From NCBI GenBank assembly GCA_026129865.1, contig JAHCHG010000010.1, positions 1-64,000 on the forward strand: a stretch of 64,000 nt of DNA. The letters run 5' to 3'. The notes beneath the pieces are model-generated. The model saw only the letters and a program-made list of their open reading frames with translations, was not told the DNA's origin and did no database searches. Shown here in pieces: positions 7,176-16,992 of this stretch (the first letter of the stretch is position 1; each line of letters starts with the position of its first letter). Made by a program: the position numbers and the translations under genes. Source of the stretch: Pyrinomonadaceae bacterium. Lineage in GTDB: Bacteria > Acidobacteriota > Blastocatellia > Pyrinomonadales > Pyrinomonadaceae.

Positions 7176-7892
7176 TCAAAGAAAACTTCCCGGCGACGGC
7201 GGCGAGAAATTGTAAGTTTCGAGCGACGGAAAGATCTTTCTGTAAGCAACGGACAATCCTCCGAACATCAATGGAATAACAAAATATGCTCCGATGCCGC
7301 AGGTCAAGAGTGAAACGACCACCCCGAGGACAAATTGAATACCGATCATTCCGGTAACGCCGCTTAGATTATTCCAAACTGCGCTGATACTGAGTTTCAT
7401 CGCCTGAAATGCAGACAAATTCCGGTCGATGATCAGCGGAAAAGCGAACATCAAAAGTGTGTGAAAGCAAACCAGAGCGATTATCAATATCACGTCCAGG
7501 ACTATTCCGCCCGCGATCAGCATAAAAAATTCGTCGGAACTTAGATCTTGCTGCATTACGAGTGCAACGATGACCGGCGCGTAGATAACCGCGTAAAGTG
7601 CGAGCGTCGGAACAACGATGATGAGCATCAACACCAATGACGGCGCAAAAACGGTAAAACCTTTCCAAAGATCGTCGAACGAAGCGGTTCCGGTATCGAT
7701 CTTTTTCAAAAAGCTTAAAAAGATTCCGCAGATCATTGCACCGAGCAGAATGTAAAACGAAAAACTGCCGATCAAAACGCCGACGACACTAATGCCGAAC
7801 AGCACCCAGTAATCGTCTTTGATGATCGCCCAGGCTTCTTTGTAACATTCGACGGGGCGAATGACGCCGGTTCTGAAAGCGAGTTGGTTCAT
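7176..7892 (-). CDS. Polytopic membrane protein, function unknown
   Basis: 238 residues with five or six hydrophobic helices (about 30-60, 80-105, 120-150, 175-205) and a loop with charged residues (LKKIDTGTASFDDLWKGF). The overall pattern resembles DUF975-like or glycerophosphodiester phosphodiesterase membrane-domain proteins, but I cannot assign it. The start ATG overlaps the last base of the phosphorylase stop codon (TAATG), so the two genes are coupled. Confidence 0.7.
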   Translation of the reverse strand: MNQLAFRTGVIRPVECYKEAWAIIKDDYWVLFGISVVGVLIGSFSFYILLGAMICGIFLSFLKKIDTGTASFDDLWKGFTVFAPSLVLMLIIVVPTLALYAVIYAPVIVALVMQQDLSSDEFFMLIAGGIVLDVILIIALVCFHTLLMFAFPLIIDRNLSAFQAMKLSISAVWNNLSGVTGMIGIQFVLGVVVSLLTCGIGAYFVIPLMFGGLSVAYRKIFPSLETYNFSPPSPGSFL

Positions 7893-10099
7893 TAATCTTG
7901 TTTGTAGATCGACGAAAAGTAATCTCTTAACATTCTATCGCTTGAAAACTGCGGCGTCAGTGTCGCGATCGCGTTTTTCATTCGACCGATCCATTTAGAC
8001 GGCAAACCGTTTTCGTCGAGCTCGTAAAAATCGGGAATTACCTGAGTTTCGAGAACATTATAGAGCGCTTCGGCATCGCGTGCGTCGATCTCTTCCTGCG
8101 AAATGTCCGGATCGTCGAGGTCGCCGATGGAAAAACCGTTTATTCCGTTGTCGCCTTCGATCCACCATCCGTCGAGAATGGAAAGATTCAGTCCGCCGTT
8201 CATTGCCGCTTTCTGACCGCTCGTTCCGCTCGCTTCCATCGGTCGGCGCGGCACGTTCATCCAGACATCGACGCCCTGAACAAGATATCTCGCAACTTCC
8301 TGATCGTAATCTTCAATAAATACGGCGCGGCGCTGCCATTGCGAATTGTTGTCGAGCGCCATTAGATTTTGCAGCAAAACTTTGCCGTTTCGATCCTGCG
8401 GATGCGCTTTTCCGGCAAAAACGAACTGCACCGGTCGATTTTCGTCATCGACCATTTTCAGCAGCCGTTCGAGGTCGCTCATCAGCAGATTCCAGCGTTT
8501 ATACGCGGCAACGCGTCTTGCGAAACCGATCGTTAAAACCCCGGGATCGAACAAACGATTGGTGTCGTCGTGTTCATGAATCGTGTCCTGAGTTCCGGTG
8601 TCGGTCGAAAAAGTTCTTTGTCTGATGAACGAGATCAAAAGACTTTTTAAAAGCTTATGAGATCGCCAAACTTCGCTGTCCGAAATGGCTTCGACTGCGC
8701 TTTTCCAACTTTCCCAGTCGTTTGCGACGTCTTTCCAATTTTCACCGATGTGCTGCGAAAACAGATCCTGAAACGCGGGAGCGATCCAGGTCGGCGCATG
8801 GACGCCGTTTGTGATATGCGTTATCGGAACATCGTCGACGGACGCTTCGGGAAACATCTCGTTCCAAAGTTCGCGCGAAACTTCGCCGTGTTTTTTGCTG
8901 ACGCCGTTTGCCGTGCGGGTCATGCGCAGCGCGAACGGAGTCATTCCAAATGCCTCATTTTCGTCGTCCGGATTTACACGACCGAGCGCGAAAAGTTCAT
9001 TCTTTTCAATTCTCAGGTCTTCGATAAAACTCTGATCGAAACAGGCTTCGATTAGTTCCGGAGAGAATACGTCATTGCCGGCAGAAACCGGGGTATGCGT
9101 CGTAAAAACGCATTGCGAACGAACGTTTGCGATCGCGTCGTTAAAATCGGCTTGCGGATTTTCGGCAAGAAATTCGCGGGCGAGTTCTAACGTCAAAAAC
9201 GCGGAATGTCCTTCGTTAAGGTGAAAAACCGACGGTTTAATGCCGAGTTTTCTCAACAACTTAACTCCGCCGATGCCTAAAATTTTCTCCTGAACGACGC
9301 GGGTATCCACGTCCCCGCCGTAAAGATGTCCAGTGATAAATCTGTCGACATCGTTATTTTTCTGAACATTTGTGTCGAGAAGATAAAGCGAAATTCTGCC
9401 GACCTGCGCCAGCCAAACCTGTGCAAAAACTTCGCGCCCGCGCATGGTTATCGAAACCAGAACTCTTTCGCCTTCGTCGTCGAGAACGGGTTTCAACGCA
9501 AGGTTTTGGTCGAATGAATTTTGATAGCGCTCTTCCTGCCATCCGTCGTGACCGATCGATTGGCGAAAATATCCGTAGCGGTAAAATAATCCGACCGCAA
9601 CCAGCGGCGCGTTCATATCGCTGGCGGATTTAAGATGATCGCCGGAAAGTATTCCAAGTCCGCCCGAATAGATCGGCAGCGAATTATGAACGCCGTATTC
9701 GGCGCAGAAATACGCAACCGGTCGATCCATCGAAATTCCCACGATCTCTGCCGCCGGCTGCGAGATGTAATCCCGAAATTCCGATTCGAAATTATTGAGA
9801 GCGCGAACATAATCTGCATCGTTGGCGCGCTGCCACAGTCTTAATCCCCCGATCTTTCTCAAAAGCTGTCGCGGGTTCTGTTCGACTTCGTCCCACAACT
9901 GCGGATCAAGGTCGCGAAACAAATTTACCGCTGACGGTCGCCACGACCAGTAGAAATTCCATGAAAGTTCCTCAAGAAACTTTAGATTTTCCGGCAGCGA
10001 GCGGTTTAGCTTGAAATCCGGTTTGAAGCTTTTCTCGCTTTGAAGACCTGTTGCTGGGTACATATTATTAGATTCGTTTTCCGTTGAAAGACCGTTCAT
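7892..10099 (-). CDS. glgP: Alpha-glucan (glycogen) phosphorylase, short DUF3417 type
   Basis: 735 residues. An N-terminal DUF3417 region (LEELSWNFYWSW, about residue 40) is followed by the GT35 phosphorylase body: YFCAEYGVHNSLPIYSGGLG, HLNEGHSAFL, FTTHTPVSAGNDVF, NGVHAPTW, GFARRVAAYKRW, FAGKAHPQD and the pyridoxal-phosphate lysine site EASGTSGQKAAMNGG near residue 640. It releases glucose-1-phosphate from stored alpha-glucans in the cytoplasm. The length fits the short bacterial/archaeal subgroup. It is the largest gene of a minus-strand run, about 125 bp downstream of the macro-domain gene and coupled to the membrane protein that follows. Confidence 0.95.
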   Translation of the reverse strand: MNGLSTENESNNMYPATGLQSEKSFKPDFKLNRSLPENLKFLEELSWNFYWSWRPSAVNLFRDLDPQLWDEVEQNPRQLLRKIGGLRLWQRANDADYVRALNNFESEFRDYISQPAAEIVGISMDRPVAYFCAEYGVHNSLPIYSGGLGILSGDHLKSASDMNAPLVAVGLFYRYGYFRQSIGHDGWQEERYQNSFDQNLALKPVLDDEGERVLVSITMRGREVFAQVWLAQVGRISLYLLDTNVQKNNDVDRFITGHLYGGDVDTRVVQEKILGIGGVKLLRKLGIKPSVFHLNEGHSAFLTLELAREFLAENPQADFNDAIANVRSQCVFTTHTPVSAGNDVFSPELIEACFDQSFIEDLRIEKNELFALGRVNPDDENEAFGMTPFALRMTRTANGVSKKHGEVSRELWNEMFPEASVDDVPITHITNGVHAPTWIAPAFQDLFSQHIGENWKDVANDWESWKSAVEAISDSEVWRSHKLLKSLLISFIRQRTFSTDTGTQDTIHEHDDTNRLFDPGVLTIGFARRVAAYKRWNLLMSDLERLLKMVDDENRPVQFVFAGKAHPQDRNGKVLLQNLMALDNNSQWQRRAVFIEDYDQEVARYLVQGVDVWMNVPRRPMEASGTSGQKAAMNGGLNLSILDGWWIEGDNGINGFSIGDLDDPDISQEEIDARDAEALYNVLETQVIPDFYELDENGLPSKWIGRMKNAIATLTPQFSSDRMLRDYFSSIYKQD

Positions 10100-10224
10100 T
10101 GATCGATTTAATTTATAGCAGTATATACAAAACGCGATCCGCGAAATTTACTCGAGGGAGTATCACGGATAATTTTTTCGGACTGTTTCGGTTTTGGATT
10201 AAGATTTTCAAAGACGTAATTTAA

Positions 10225-10767
10225 TCAAAATTTATGGTGATTGCCAAATAACTCGAAATCTTTCGCCGAGAAAAAAACCAGGTTGACGATCATCTGCTGT
10301 TCGTAATTCATCAGGAACGCCCGGATCGAAAGCGAGGATATTTCGGCGGCGGCATCTTTCGGAAAGCCGTATGCGCCCGTCGAGATTGAGGGAAACGAGA
10401 TCGATCTTAACTGATGTTTTGCAGCGAGGGATAAGCAGGAAGTATAGGCGCGAGCCAACAGATCGGAGTCGTTTCCGGAGTTTTGACCGAAAACCGGTCC
10501 GACCGTGTGAATTACATGTTTTGCGGGAAGATCGCCGGCGGTTGTAATAACAGCTTTGCCCGTCGGTAAACCGTTTGGATAGGAAGTTTGTCTGATCTCG
10601 CGGCATTCTTTAAGTATCGCGACGCCGCCCTTCGAGTGAATTGCGCCGTCGACTCCGGCGCCGCCCATCAGTGAGGAATTAGCGGCGTTGACGATGGCAT
10701 CGACCCGCTCGTTCGTAATACCGCCGGACTTTACAAAAACTGTCCCGCCCGGAAAATGAAATTCCAT
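10225..10767 (-). CDS. Macro domain protein (ADP-ribose/O-acetyl-ADP-ribose hydrolase type)
   Basis: 180 residues that form one macro domain: VDAIVNAANSSLMGGAGVDGAIHSKGG, LPAKHVIHTVGP and SISFPSISTGAYGFPKDAAA. These are the ADP-ribose binding loops of the YmdB/MacroD type, including the catalytic NAAN asparagine and the G-x-D loop. The family removes ADP-ribose or acetyl groups from ADP-ribosylated products. Its ATG lies 4 bp after the stop of the 106-residue unknown gene, so they form an operon. Confidence 0.9.
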   Translation of the reverse strand: MEFHFPGGTVFVKSGGITNERVDAIVNAANSSLMGGAGVDGAIHSKGGVAILKECREIRQTSYPNGLPTGKAVITTAGDLPAKHVIHTVGPVFGQNSGNDSDLLARAYTSCLSLAAKHQLRSISFPSISTGAYGFPKDAAAEISSLSIRAFLMNYEQQMIVNLVFFSAKDFELFGNHHKF

Positions 10768-10771
10768 TTAT

Positions 10772-11092
10772 CTAAAATTTTTCGACCGAGATCGTGTCGA
10801 ACATTCCCTGGCGTCGAATAGATTCCGCAAGCTTTTCCGCCTTTGGCTGATTCAAAACGACCTGAGCCTGCGGACATGAAACCCGATAAACGCCCGCCTG
10901 CAATTCTTCGATCTCAAGATCGCTCAGCGAAATGCGGTTGGTTACCCTTATATTTTCAAGATCCTGAAACGTGAACCGACCTGTTTCTTCGACATGATCT
11001 TCGATAAAAGGATCCTCGAGCGCGTGTTTTGCTTCGTTGATATCTTCGAAGTTTCCGGTACAGATCAAACAGTATTCTTCAGACTTTGCCAT
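10772..11092 (-). CDS. Conserved hypothetical protein
   Basis: 106 residues, acidic at the N-terminus and mixed alpha/beta. It has a CLIC motif (residues 8-11), a second Cys near 74 and no signal peptide or membrane helix. I do not recognise the family. It sits between the DoxX-like gene (9 bp) and the macro-domain gene (4 bp), so it is probably co-expressed with them. Confidence 0.55.
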   Translation of the reverse strand: MAKSEEYCLICTGNFEDINEAKHALEDPFIEDHVEETGRFTFQDLENIRVTNRISLSDLEIEELQAGVYRVSCPQAQVVLNQPKAEKLAESIRRQGMFDTISVEKF

Positions 11093-11101
11093 TCGTCATT
11101 T

Positions 11102-11773
11102 TTACAACGTATCGCCGCGTGTTTTCAAATCGCCGACGGTGATGAATTTATGATGAACCGCCACGGCAAGCCCGAACGCGGCACCGAGCGCGACCAAGAT
11201 CAGTGCGTATTTCCACGCGCCGCCGATCGGGTTGTTGACGAACATGAGCAATCCGAAGAAGGCAAAACCGCCAGCACCGAAAAGCGCGGGTAAGAGAAGC
11301 AACTGATTCTTGAAAGGCTTTGCCCGCTCGTCCCGTTTGACGAAAAAGATCGCTTTCAAACGGTCGTAATCCCAGCAAACCAGATAGAACGCAGCCAGCG
11401 CCATCAGGATCGTCACGAGCCAGGTTCCCGCAAAACCGACGGAATTGGTCAGAACCGCGATATTTAAGATTATCGGAAAGAACATCAGCGCGCCGAGATG
11501 CGCCGTCCGCGGAAAGATCAGCAAAACCGCGGCTATCAACTGTGCCCAGCCGATAAACTGGTAATAATAGCCGGTGGCATAAAGCGCGTTGAAATAATGC
11601 CCGACCGGATGCGAATCCGGAATTAGCGTAAAAGGAATATTACGTATCTTCGTTATGCTCGGAGGCGTGAAACCGATGAAAAGAAGAAGCCGGGTAAACG
11701 CGGTAAATAATTGCAGGAAGCGGTTTCTGGTCGCGGCGGCGTGCCATTTATCAAGGGTGTTTTCGACGTTCAT
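11102..11773 (-). CDS. DoxX-like membrane protein
   Basis: With the start at 11773 (MNVENTLDKW) the protein has 223 residues. The frame extends to 11875, but that part is poorly coding and crowds the mtnA promoter. At least five hydrophobic helices are visible. The segment RLLLFIGFTPPSITKI and the helix with YYQFIGWAQLIAAVLLIFPR resemble DoxX/DoxD-type quinone-associated membrane proteins. It is the first gene of the minus-strand run that leads to the macro domain and glgP, and it diverges from mtnA across about 150 bp. The exact role is unknown. Confidence 0.65.
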   Translation of the reverse strand: MNVENTLDKWHAAATRNRFLQLFTAFTRLLLFIGFTPPSITKIRNIPFTLIPDSHPVGHYFNALYATGYYYQFIGWAQLIAAVLLIFPRTAHLGALMFFPIILNIAVLTNSVGFAGTWLVTILMALAAFYLVCWDYDRLKAIFFVKRDERAKPFKNQLLLLPALFGAGGFAFFGLLMFVNNPIGGAWKYALILVALGAAFGLAVAVHHKFITVGDLKTRGDTL

Positions 11774-11922
11774 GAAATTGTGAACGCATTTCGAAAGACA
11801 AAAGTTTTGAAAAAATTTAGGTTTCGAAAAAATATAAAGACAAAGCATTGTTTGAACTCTTTCGGCATCTCTCATACACTTTTTGAAAACATTTCAAATC
11901 AATTTCAAGGAAAACAATATAT

Positions 11923-12972
11923 ATGATCATCCCGGTTGAATGGACGGAAGAAGGCGTAAAAATGCTCGATCAGCGATTGCTGCCGACCGAAGAAAAATGG
12001 CTGATGCTGAAAACTTTTAACGATGTAGCGGACGGAATCCGCGATATGGTCGTTCGCGGCGCGCCGGCGATCGGCGTTTCGGCGGCTTATGGAATTGCGG
12101 TCGGTGTTAAGAATTTTGTCGGAACCAATGTCGAAGATCTCGAAGAAGAACTTGATTATATCTGCGAAGTGATCGGCAAGACGCGTCCGACCGCCGTTAA
12201 TCTTTTCTGGGCGATCGATCGAATGAAGCGGACGTTTCAAAAAGCAAAAGGCGAAGGCAAAACGATAACGGAGATCAAACAGATCATGATCCAGGACGCG
12301 AAGGATATTCATGAAGAAGATATCGAATCGCAGCGTCTGATCGCAAAATTCGGCGGGGAACTGCTTGATGACAATTCGACCGTTTTGACGCATTGTAACG
12401 CCGGCGCGCTCGCAACCGGCGGCGTTTGGGGTACTGCGCTCGGCGTAATTCGCGGCGCGGTCGATCAGGGCAAAACGATCTCGGTCTATGCCGATGAAAC
12501 GCGCCCGTATCTGCAGGGAGCGCGTCTGACGGCGTGGGAACTTCTGAAAGATAACATTCCGGTAACGCTGATCACGGACAATATGAGCGGGCATGTGATG
12601 AAAAAAGGTATGATCCAGGCGGTCGTTGTCGGTTCCGACCGCATTGCGGCTAACGGTGATGTTGCCAACAAGATCGGCACATATATGGTCGCGGTTCTGG
12701 CGAAGCAGCACGGAATTCCATTTTACGTTGCGGCGCCGCTTTCGACGGTCGATATGAACTGCCCGACCGGCGACGATATTCCGATCGAAGAACGCGACAT
12801 TCGCGAGATCACGCATATGAAAGATATTCAGCTCGCACCTGAGGGAATTTCGGTTGATAATTTCGCGTTTGATGTAACACCGAACGAGATCGTCGACGCG
12901 ATAATCACGGAAAAAGGCGTCGCGCGTAAACCTTATACCGAAAGTTTGCGTAAGATGTTCGAAGAAAATTAA
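11923..12972 (+). CDS. mtnA: S-methyl-5-thioribose-1-phosphate isomerase
   Basis: 349 residues, full length for MtnA. Signatures are MVVRGAPAIGVSAAYG, VLTHCNAGALATGG (catalytic Cys), YADETRPYLQGARLTAWE, VVGSDRIAANGDVANKIGTY (catalytic Asp) and FYVAAPLSTVD. The enzyme turns methylthioribose-1-phosphate into methylthioribulose-1-phosphate in the methionine salvage pathway, or feeds the related shunt. No other mtn gene is nearby. A REP-like palindrome fills the gap after it. Confidence 0.95.
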   Translation: MIIPVEWTEEGVKMLDQRLLPTEEKWLMLKTFNDVADGIRDMVVRGAPAIGVSAAYGIAVGVKNFVGTNVEDLEEELDYICEVIGKTRPTAVNLFWAIDRMKRTFQKAKGEGKTITEIKQIMIQDAKDIHEEDIESQRLIAKFGGELLDDNSTVLTHCNAGALATGGVWGTALGVIRGAVDQGKTISVYADETRPYLQGARLTAWELLKDNIPVTLITDNMSGHVMKKGMIQAVVVGSDRIAANGDVANKIGTYMVAVLAKQHGIPFYVAAPLSTVDMNCPTGDDIPIEERDIREITHMKDIQLAPEGISVDNFAFDVTPNEIVDAIITEKGVARKPYTESLRKMFEEN

Positions 12973-12997
12973 GTTTTAACATCAAATTCAAAAAAAC

Positions 12998-13242
12998 AAT
13001 AGTTCGGACAGTTTTTGAAAAATAAAAAATGAATTGCCGTCTGCTTTAGCTGACGTCGGTTATTCAATGAAATCAAAGGCTTTAGCCGAATTCAAAAAAA
13101 ATAATTAAAATCATCTTCGGCTTTAGCTAAAGCAAAAAGGATGATTGACGGATTTATTAAATTTCGGCTAAAGCCTGTGGTTTCAATTAGAGTTCCGTCA
13201 GCTAAAGCAGACGGCAATTCATAAAAAATTGTCCGAACTATT
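12998..13242. repeat. Long nested palindromic REP-like element (family 1)
   Basis: Outer perfect 13-bp arms AATAGTTCGGACA (12998-13010 and complement 13230-13242) enclose perfect 27-bp arms (13029-13055 and 13196-13222), then shorter inner repeats of the type GGCTTTAGCCGAA. The total is 245 bp with no coding potential. The core is found again, much shortened, at 58005-58040. It behaves like a REPIN/MITE-type element between mtnA and the peptidase gene. Confidence 0.85.
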
Positions 13243-13264
13243 GAAAAAATTAAGGAAAAATTAA

Positions 13265-14881
13265 ATGAAGAAATTTAAGCAAATTTCAGTGTTGCTGATT
13301 GTTTTGGGAATGTTTTTGCAAGCCGCGCCGTTTATTGCGGCGCAGACGGGCAATGGAAATGCCGACATCAATGCAAAAATTCGCAAAGAAGCGATGGAAA
13401 ATTCGCAGATTATGAAGACTTTGCATTATTTTACGGATGTTTACGGACCGCGCCTAACCGGTTCGCCGAAGCTGAAAATGGCTGGCGAATGGGCGATGAA
13501 GGAAATGAAAAGCTGGGGTTTTGACAGAACCGAGATGGAACCGTGGGATTGGGGACATCCGGGATGGGAATCGGACCGCGCGTGGGGTTCTATCGAATCG
13601 CCGGTGCGCGATTCGCTGGTTTTCGAAGTTCTCGCCTGGACGCCGAGCACAAAAGGGACCGTCCGCGCACAGGCGACGCAGATAAATGTGCCGCGAATTA
13701 AATTAAATGAAGATCCGCGCTGCATGAGAAATCCGACACAGGAAGAATTTACGGAATTCGTCTCGAAATCCGATGTTAAAGGAAAGATCGTACTTGTCGG
13801 GTCGCCGCGGAGTCCGGGCGTCGATTTTGATCCGCCTGCAAAACGTTTGGACGCCGAGGCTCTAGGTCGTCGCAACACGCCGCGACCGCCCGCGGATGTT
13901 CAGCCATGCCCGAAAGTTACGGAAAAACCGCTCGATTTTCGCGAATTGGCGAGCCAGTTTGACAAGTTTTTGCTCGACAGCGGCGCGGTCGTTAGAATCG
14001 ACGACGCCGGACGCGAACACGGGCAGATCCGCGCTTTCGGCAACCGATCTTACGATCCGTCAACGGTCATTCCGACGGTCGTTCTGCGAAACGAAGATTA
14101 CGGTCGCATCTGGCGTTTGCTCTCGAACGGAAGCCCGGTCGAACTTGCATTTAACATTCAAAACTCGATCTATCCCGAAGGCAAAACGTCGTACAACACG
14201 ATCGGCGAAATTGCCGGCAGCGATAAAGCTGACGAAGTTATTATGCTTGGCGGGCATCTCGACTCGTGGCACGCTTCGACCGGCGCGACCGACAATGCTA
14301 TCGGCTGTGCCGTAATGATGGAAGCCGCGCGAATTTTGAAAGCGATCGGCGTAAAACCGCGCCGGACGATTCGCGTTGCGCTATGGTCAGGCGAAGAACA
14401 GGGACTGTTGGGATCGCAGGCTTATGTCGAAAAACATTTCGGGTCGTTTGAAAATCCGAAACCTGCATATTCGAAATTCGGCGGATATTTTAATATCGAC
14501 TCCGGAACCGGCAGAGCCCGCGGAATGTCCGTTTTCGGTCCGCCGGAGGCTGCGGGAATCGTTAACCAGGCGATCCTGCCGTTTTACGACCTAAACGTTA
14601 TCGGCGCGTCGAGCACCGCAAGCCGCGGACTCGGCGGCAGCGATCATACGTCGTTTAATCAGGCTGGGCTTCCCGGCATCGGCGTTCTTCAGGATCCGAT
14701 CGAGTATTTCACACATACGTGGCATACGAATCTTGATTCTTACGAACGAATTGTCGAAGACGACGTAAAGGCTTCGGCAGCGGTCATTGCCGCCGCCGTA
14801 TACGAACTCGCAATGCGGGACGAGCTTTTGCCGAGGTTTTCGAAAGATAAAATGCCGAAACCGCCCGAAAGACGTCAGTAA
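13265..14881 (+). CDS. Exported M28-family zinc peptidase
   Basis: 538 residues. Signal peptide at residues 1-27 (cleavage near AAQTG). A PA-like insert is likely between about 120 and 230, followed by the M28 core with all zinc ligands visible: [34 protein letters not shown] and GGSDHTSF. The family removes amino acids from peptide N-termini, or acts as glutaminyl cyclase or carboxypeptidase; periplasmic or secreted peptide scavenging is most likely. The gene stands alone with a good terminator downstream. Confidence 0.9.
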   Translation: MKKFKQISVLLIVLGMFLQAAPFIAAQTGNGNADINAKIRKEAMENSQIMKTLHYFTDVYGPRLTGSPKLKMAGEWAMKEMKSWGFDRTEMEPWDWGHPGWESDRAWGSIESPVRDSLVFEVLAWTPSTKGTVRAQATQINVPRIKLNEDPRCMRNPTQEEFTEFVSKSDVKGKIVLVGSPRSPGVDFDPPAKRLDAEALGRRNTPRPPADVQPCPKVTEKPLDFRELASQFDKFLLDSGAVVRIDDAGREHGQIRAFGNRSYDPSTVIPTVVLRNEDYGRIWRLLSNGSPVELAFNIQNSIYPEGKTSYNTIGEIAGSDKADEVIMLGGHLDSWHASTGATDNAIGCAVMMEAARILKAIGVKPRRTIRVALWSGEEQGLLGSQAYVEKHFGSFENPKPAYSKFGGYFNIDSGTGRARGMSVFGPPEAAGIVNQAILPFYDLNVIGASSTASRGLGGSDHTSFNQAGLPGIGVLQDPIEYFTHTWHTNLDSYERIVEDDVKASAAVIAAAVYELAMRDELLPRFSKDKMPKPPERRQ

Positions 14882-14901
14882 ATTTCGGTAAGATCAAACC
14901 C

Positions 14902-14935
14902 GAACGACCGTCTTTACCGGCGGTCGTTCATTATT
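14902..14935. terminator. Bidirectional terminator between the M28 peptidase and corA
   Basis: Stem GAACGACCG (14902-14910) with CGGTCGTTC (14921-14929), then ATTATTTT on the plus strand. The two genes converge here. Confidence 0.75.
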
Positions 14936-15944
14936 TTCCCTTGTCGTTCCTTTGTTCGAAGATCCACCCGCGACGCCAGAAATAGATCAGTAGGATCGCC
15001 GCGATCGCAAACATCAGACCGAGTGCGATGTAGTAACCGTAAGGCGATTGAAGCTCCGGCATATCTTTGAAATTCATTCCGTAAATGCCGGCGATCAATG
15101 ACAGCGGCAGCAAAATTGCCGAAAACACGGCAAGGAGCTTCATGACCTCATTGGTTTTGTTCGCAGTAACCGCAAAATGGATCTCGAAAAGACCGCCAAC
15201 AAGATCGCGATAGCTTTCTGCAAGATCCGAAATCCGCAATAGGTGATCGTGAACGTCCCGGAAAAACGGAAGATCGTGATTTGGGATCTGCCGAAATTCG
15301 CCGTGCGAGATTCGATAAAGAACCTCCAATTGCCTCGCCGAGATGCGTTTTAGCCGCGCGACGCTGCGGCGCAGGTCCATTATTTCTTCAAGGAGTTCGG
15401 TTCGCGCGCTTCGCATCAAAAAAACTCGGTCTTCCAGATCGTTTATCGCGAGATCGAAATCATCCACCAGCGGCATATACATATCGACTATCCGGTCGAA
15501 GACCTGGTGAAGCAAATATGCCGCGCCGCGCGACATTACCTCGGAATCGGCTCTAACTTGCTGCTTTACAAAATCGATACTTCGAAATTTTTCGTTGCGA
15601 ACCGTTACGACATAATTTTCACCTAGATATCCATCAAGTTCTTTTGTAACAAAGTTTGCAGTATTGGTTTCTGTCTTGATGCCGTGAATTATAAAGAATA
15701 GGTACCGGGAAAAGGCTTCAACCTTGGGTTGGTTTCTCGCCTCGCGGCAGTCTTCGACAGTTAAATGATGAAACTTCATCGAATTAAGAAGAATATCTTC
15801 CGCGACCGCTTCCTGCTCCGGGTTCGTGATCTCAAAATCAAGCCAAAATACTTTGTTATCATCGAGAATCAGATCCGGGAGATCAGCCGATACAAACTCT
15901 TCGCTCAGCAATTTCGTTGTTTTATCGTAAATAAAAATTTCCAT
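14931..15944 (-). CDS. corA: CorA-type magnesium/cobalt channel
   Basis: 337 residues. An N-terminal cytoplasmic alpha/beta funnel is followed by a long helix rich in Arg/Glu and two C-terminal transmembrane helices. The pore motif YGMNF is present near residue 288, followed by an acidic/Pro loop (KDMPEL). Members are homopentameric channels in the inner membrane that import Mg2+ or Co2+. A second Mg2+ transporter gene (mgtE) starts at the window end. It is a single gene, divergent from the ABC operon. Confidence 0.93.
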   Translation of the reverse strand: MEIFIYDKTTKLLSEEFVSADLPDLILDDNKVFWLDFEITNPEQEAVAEDILLNSMKFHHLTVEDCREARNQPKVEAFSRYLFFIIHGIKTETNTANFVTKELDGYLGENYVVTVRNEKFRSIDFVKQQVRADSEVMSRGAAYLLHQVFDRIVDMYMPLVDDFDLAINDLEDRVFLMRSARTELLEEIMDLRRSVARLKRISARQLEVLYRISHGEFRQIPNHDLPFFRDVHDHLLRISDLAESYRDLVGGLFEIHFAVTANKTNEVMKLLAVFSAILLPLSLIAGIYGMNFKDMPELQSPYGYYIALGLMFAIAAILLIYFWRRGWIFEQRNDKGK

Positions 15945-16068
15945 TATTAAATCGGGTTTACCAAAAACTTTCTACAACATGAAAATCGTATTCACGCTAT
16001 CATAAATTTCGCAAACTATTGAATTCATTTGGCATAAATATGTATGTTAATCTTTAACTTCCAATTAT

Positions 16069-16977
16069 ATGAACGAACAAAATGTTACATTGCGCGTCGA
16101 AAATGTTACGAAACGCTTCGGCGATTTTACGGCGGTTGAAGATTTGAGTTTTAACGTCAAAGCCGGACGGGTTTTCGGATTTTTAGGTCCGAACGGCGCG
16201 GGAAAAACGACGACAATTCGAATGATCGTCGGAATAACCGCGCCCGACGAAGGAAAAATCAGACTTTTAGGCGAAAAAGTTTCGAGCGAACTGCAAAATC
16301 AGATCGGTTATCTGCCCGAAGAACGCGGACTTTACAAAAAAATAAAAGTGCGCGATCAGCTTCGATATTTCGCCGCGCTCAAAGGAATTTCGCAAACCGA
16401 AGCCGACAAACGCATTGATTTCTGGCTCGGAAGAATGGAACTTTCCCAGTGGAAAATGAAAAAAACGACCGATCTTTCCAAAGGAATGCAGCAGAAGATT
16501 CAATTTATCTGCACGGTTTTACACGATCCCGATTTGCTGATCTTGGACGAACCTTTTTCCGGTCTTGATCCCGTCAACGTCGAATTTATGATGGATGTCA
16601 TCGAAGAATATAAATCCGCCGATAAAACGATCATTTTCTCGACGCATCTGATGTCAACCGCCGAAAAACTCTGCAAAGATATTCTTTTGATCAACAAATC
16701 GCACAAAGTAATTTCGGGAAGTCTGCGCGAAGTAAAGGCAAGTTACGGCAAAAATCTGATCGCGCTCCGGGCAACGGGCGGAAATGGTGTTTTGGAAGAT
16801 AAAACTCTGGTTGAAAAAATCATCGAACACGCGGACGAAAAAGAACTTCATCTTGCCGAAAATGCCGATTCGCAAGTTTTGCTGAAAAATTTGATCGAAA
16901 GTGGTGCGACGATCTCAAAATTCGAACAGATCGAACCGAGTTTGAATGATATTTTTATCGAAAAAGTTAGAATGTAA
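16069..16977 (+). CDS. ABC exporter ATP-binding protein (NatA-like)
   Basis: 302 residues. Walker A GPNGAGKTT (about 43-51), Q-loop region, signature LSKGMQQKIQ, Walker B LLILDEPFSGLDP and the H-loop FSTHLMSTAE, then a C-terminal DUF4162-type extension. It pairs with the permease at 17571, as in NatAB-type exporters for sodium, drugs or unknown substrates. A MazEF-like pair has been inserted between the two halves of this operon. Confidence 0.92.
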   Translation: MNEQNVTLRVENVTKRFGDFTAVEDLSFNVKAGRVFGFLGPNGAGKTTTIRMIVGITAPDEGKIRLLGEKVSSELQNQIGYLPEERGLYKKIKVRDQLRYFAALKGISQTEADKRIDFWLGRMELSQWKMKKTTDLSKGMQQKIQFICTVLHDPDLLILDEPFSGLDPVNVEFMMDVIEEYKSADKTIIFSTHLMSTAEKLCKDILLINKSHKVISGSLREVKASYGKNLIALRATGGNGVLEDKTLVEKIIEHADEKELHLAENADSQVLLKNLIESGATISKFEQIEPSLNDIFIEKVRM

Positions 16978-16992
16978 ATTAGAGGTGAAATT

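Noticed and set aside
11905-12816. 303-codon minus-strand open frame opposite mtnA
   Set aside because: It is the antisense shadow of a full, well-conserved mtnA gene. Its composition (Arg/His/Phe-rich) and lack of a family match argue against coding.
12998-13242. Possible insertion sequence with terminal inverted repeats
   Set aside because: No transposase frame is inside it, and the repeats are nested palindromes rather than simple termini. It is better called a REP/MITE-like repeat.
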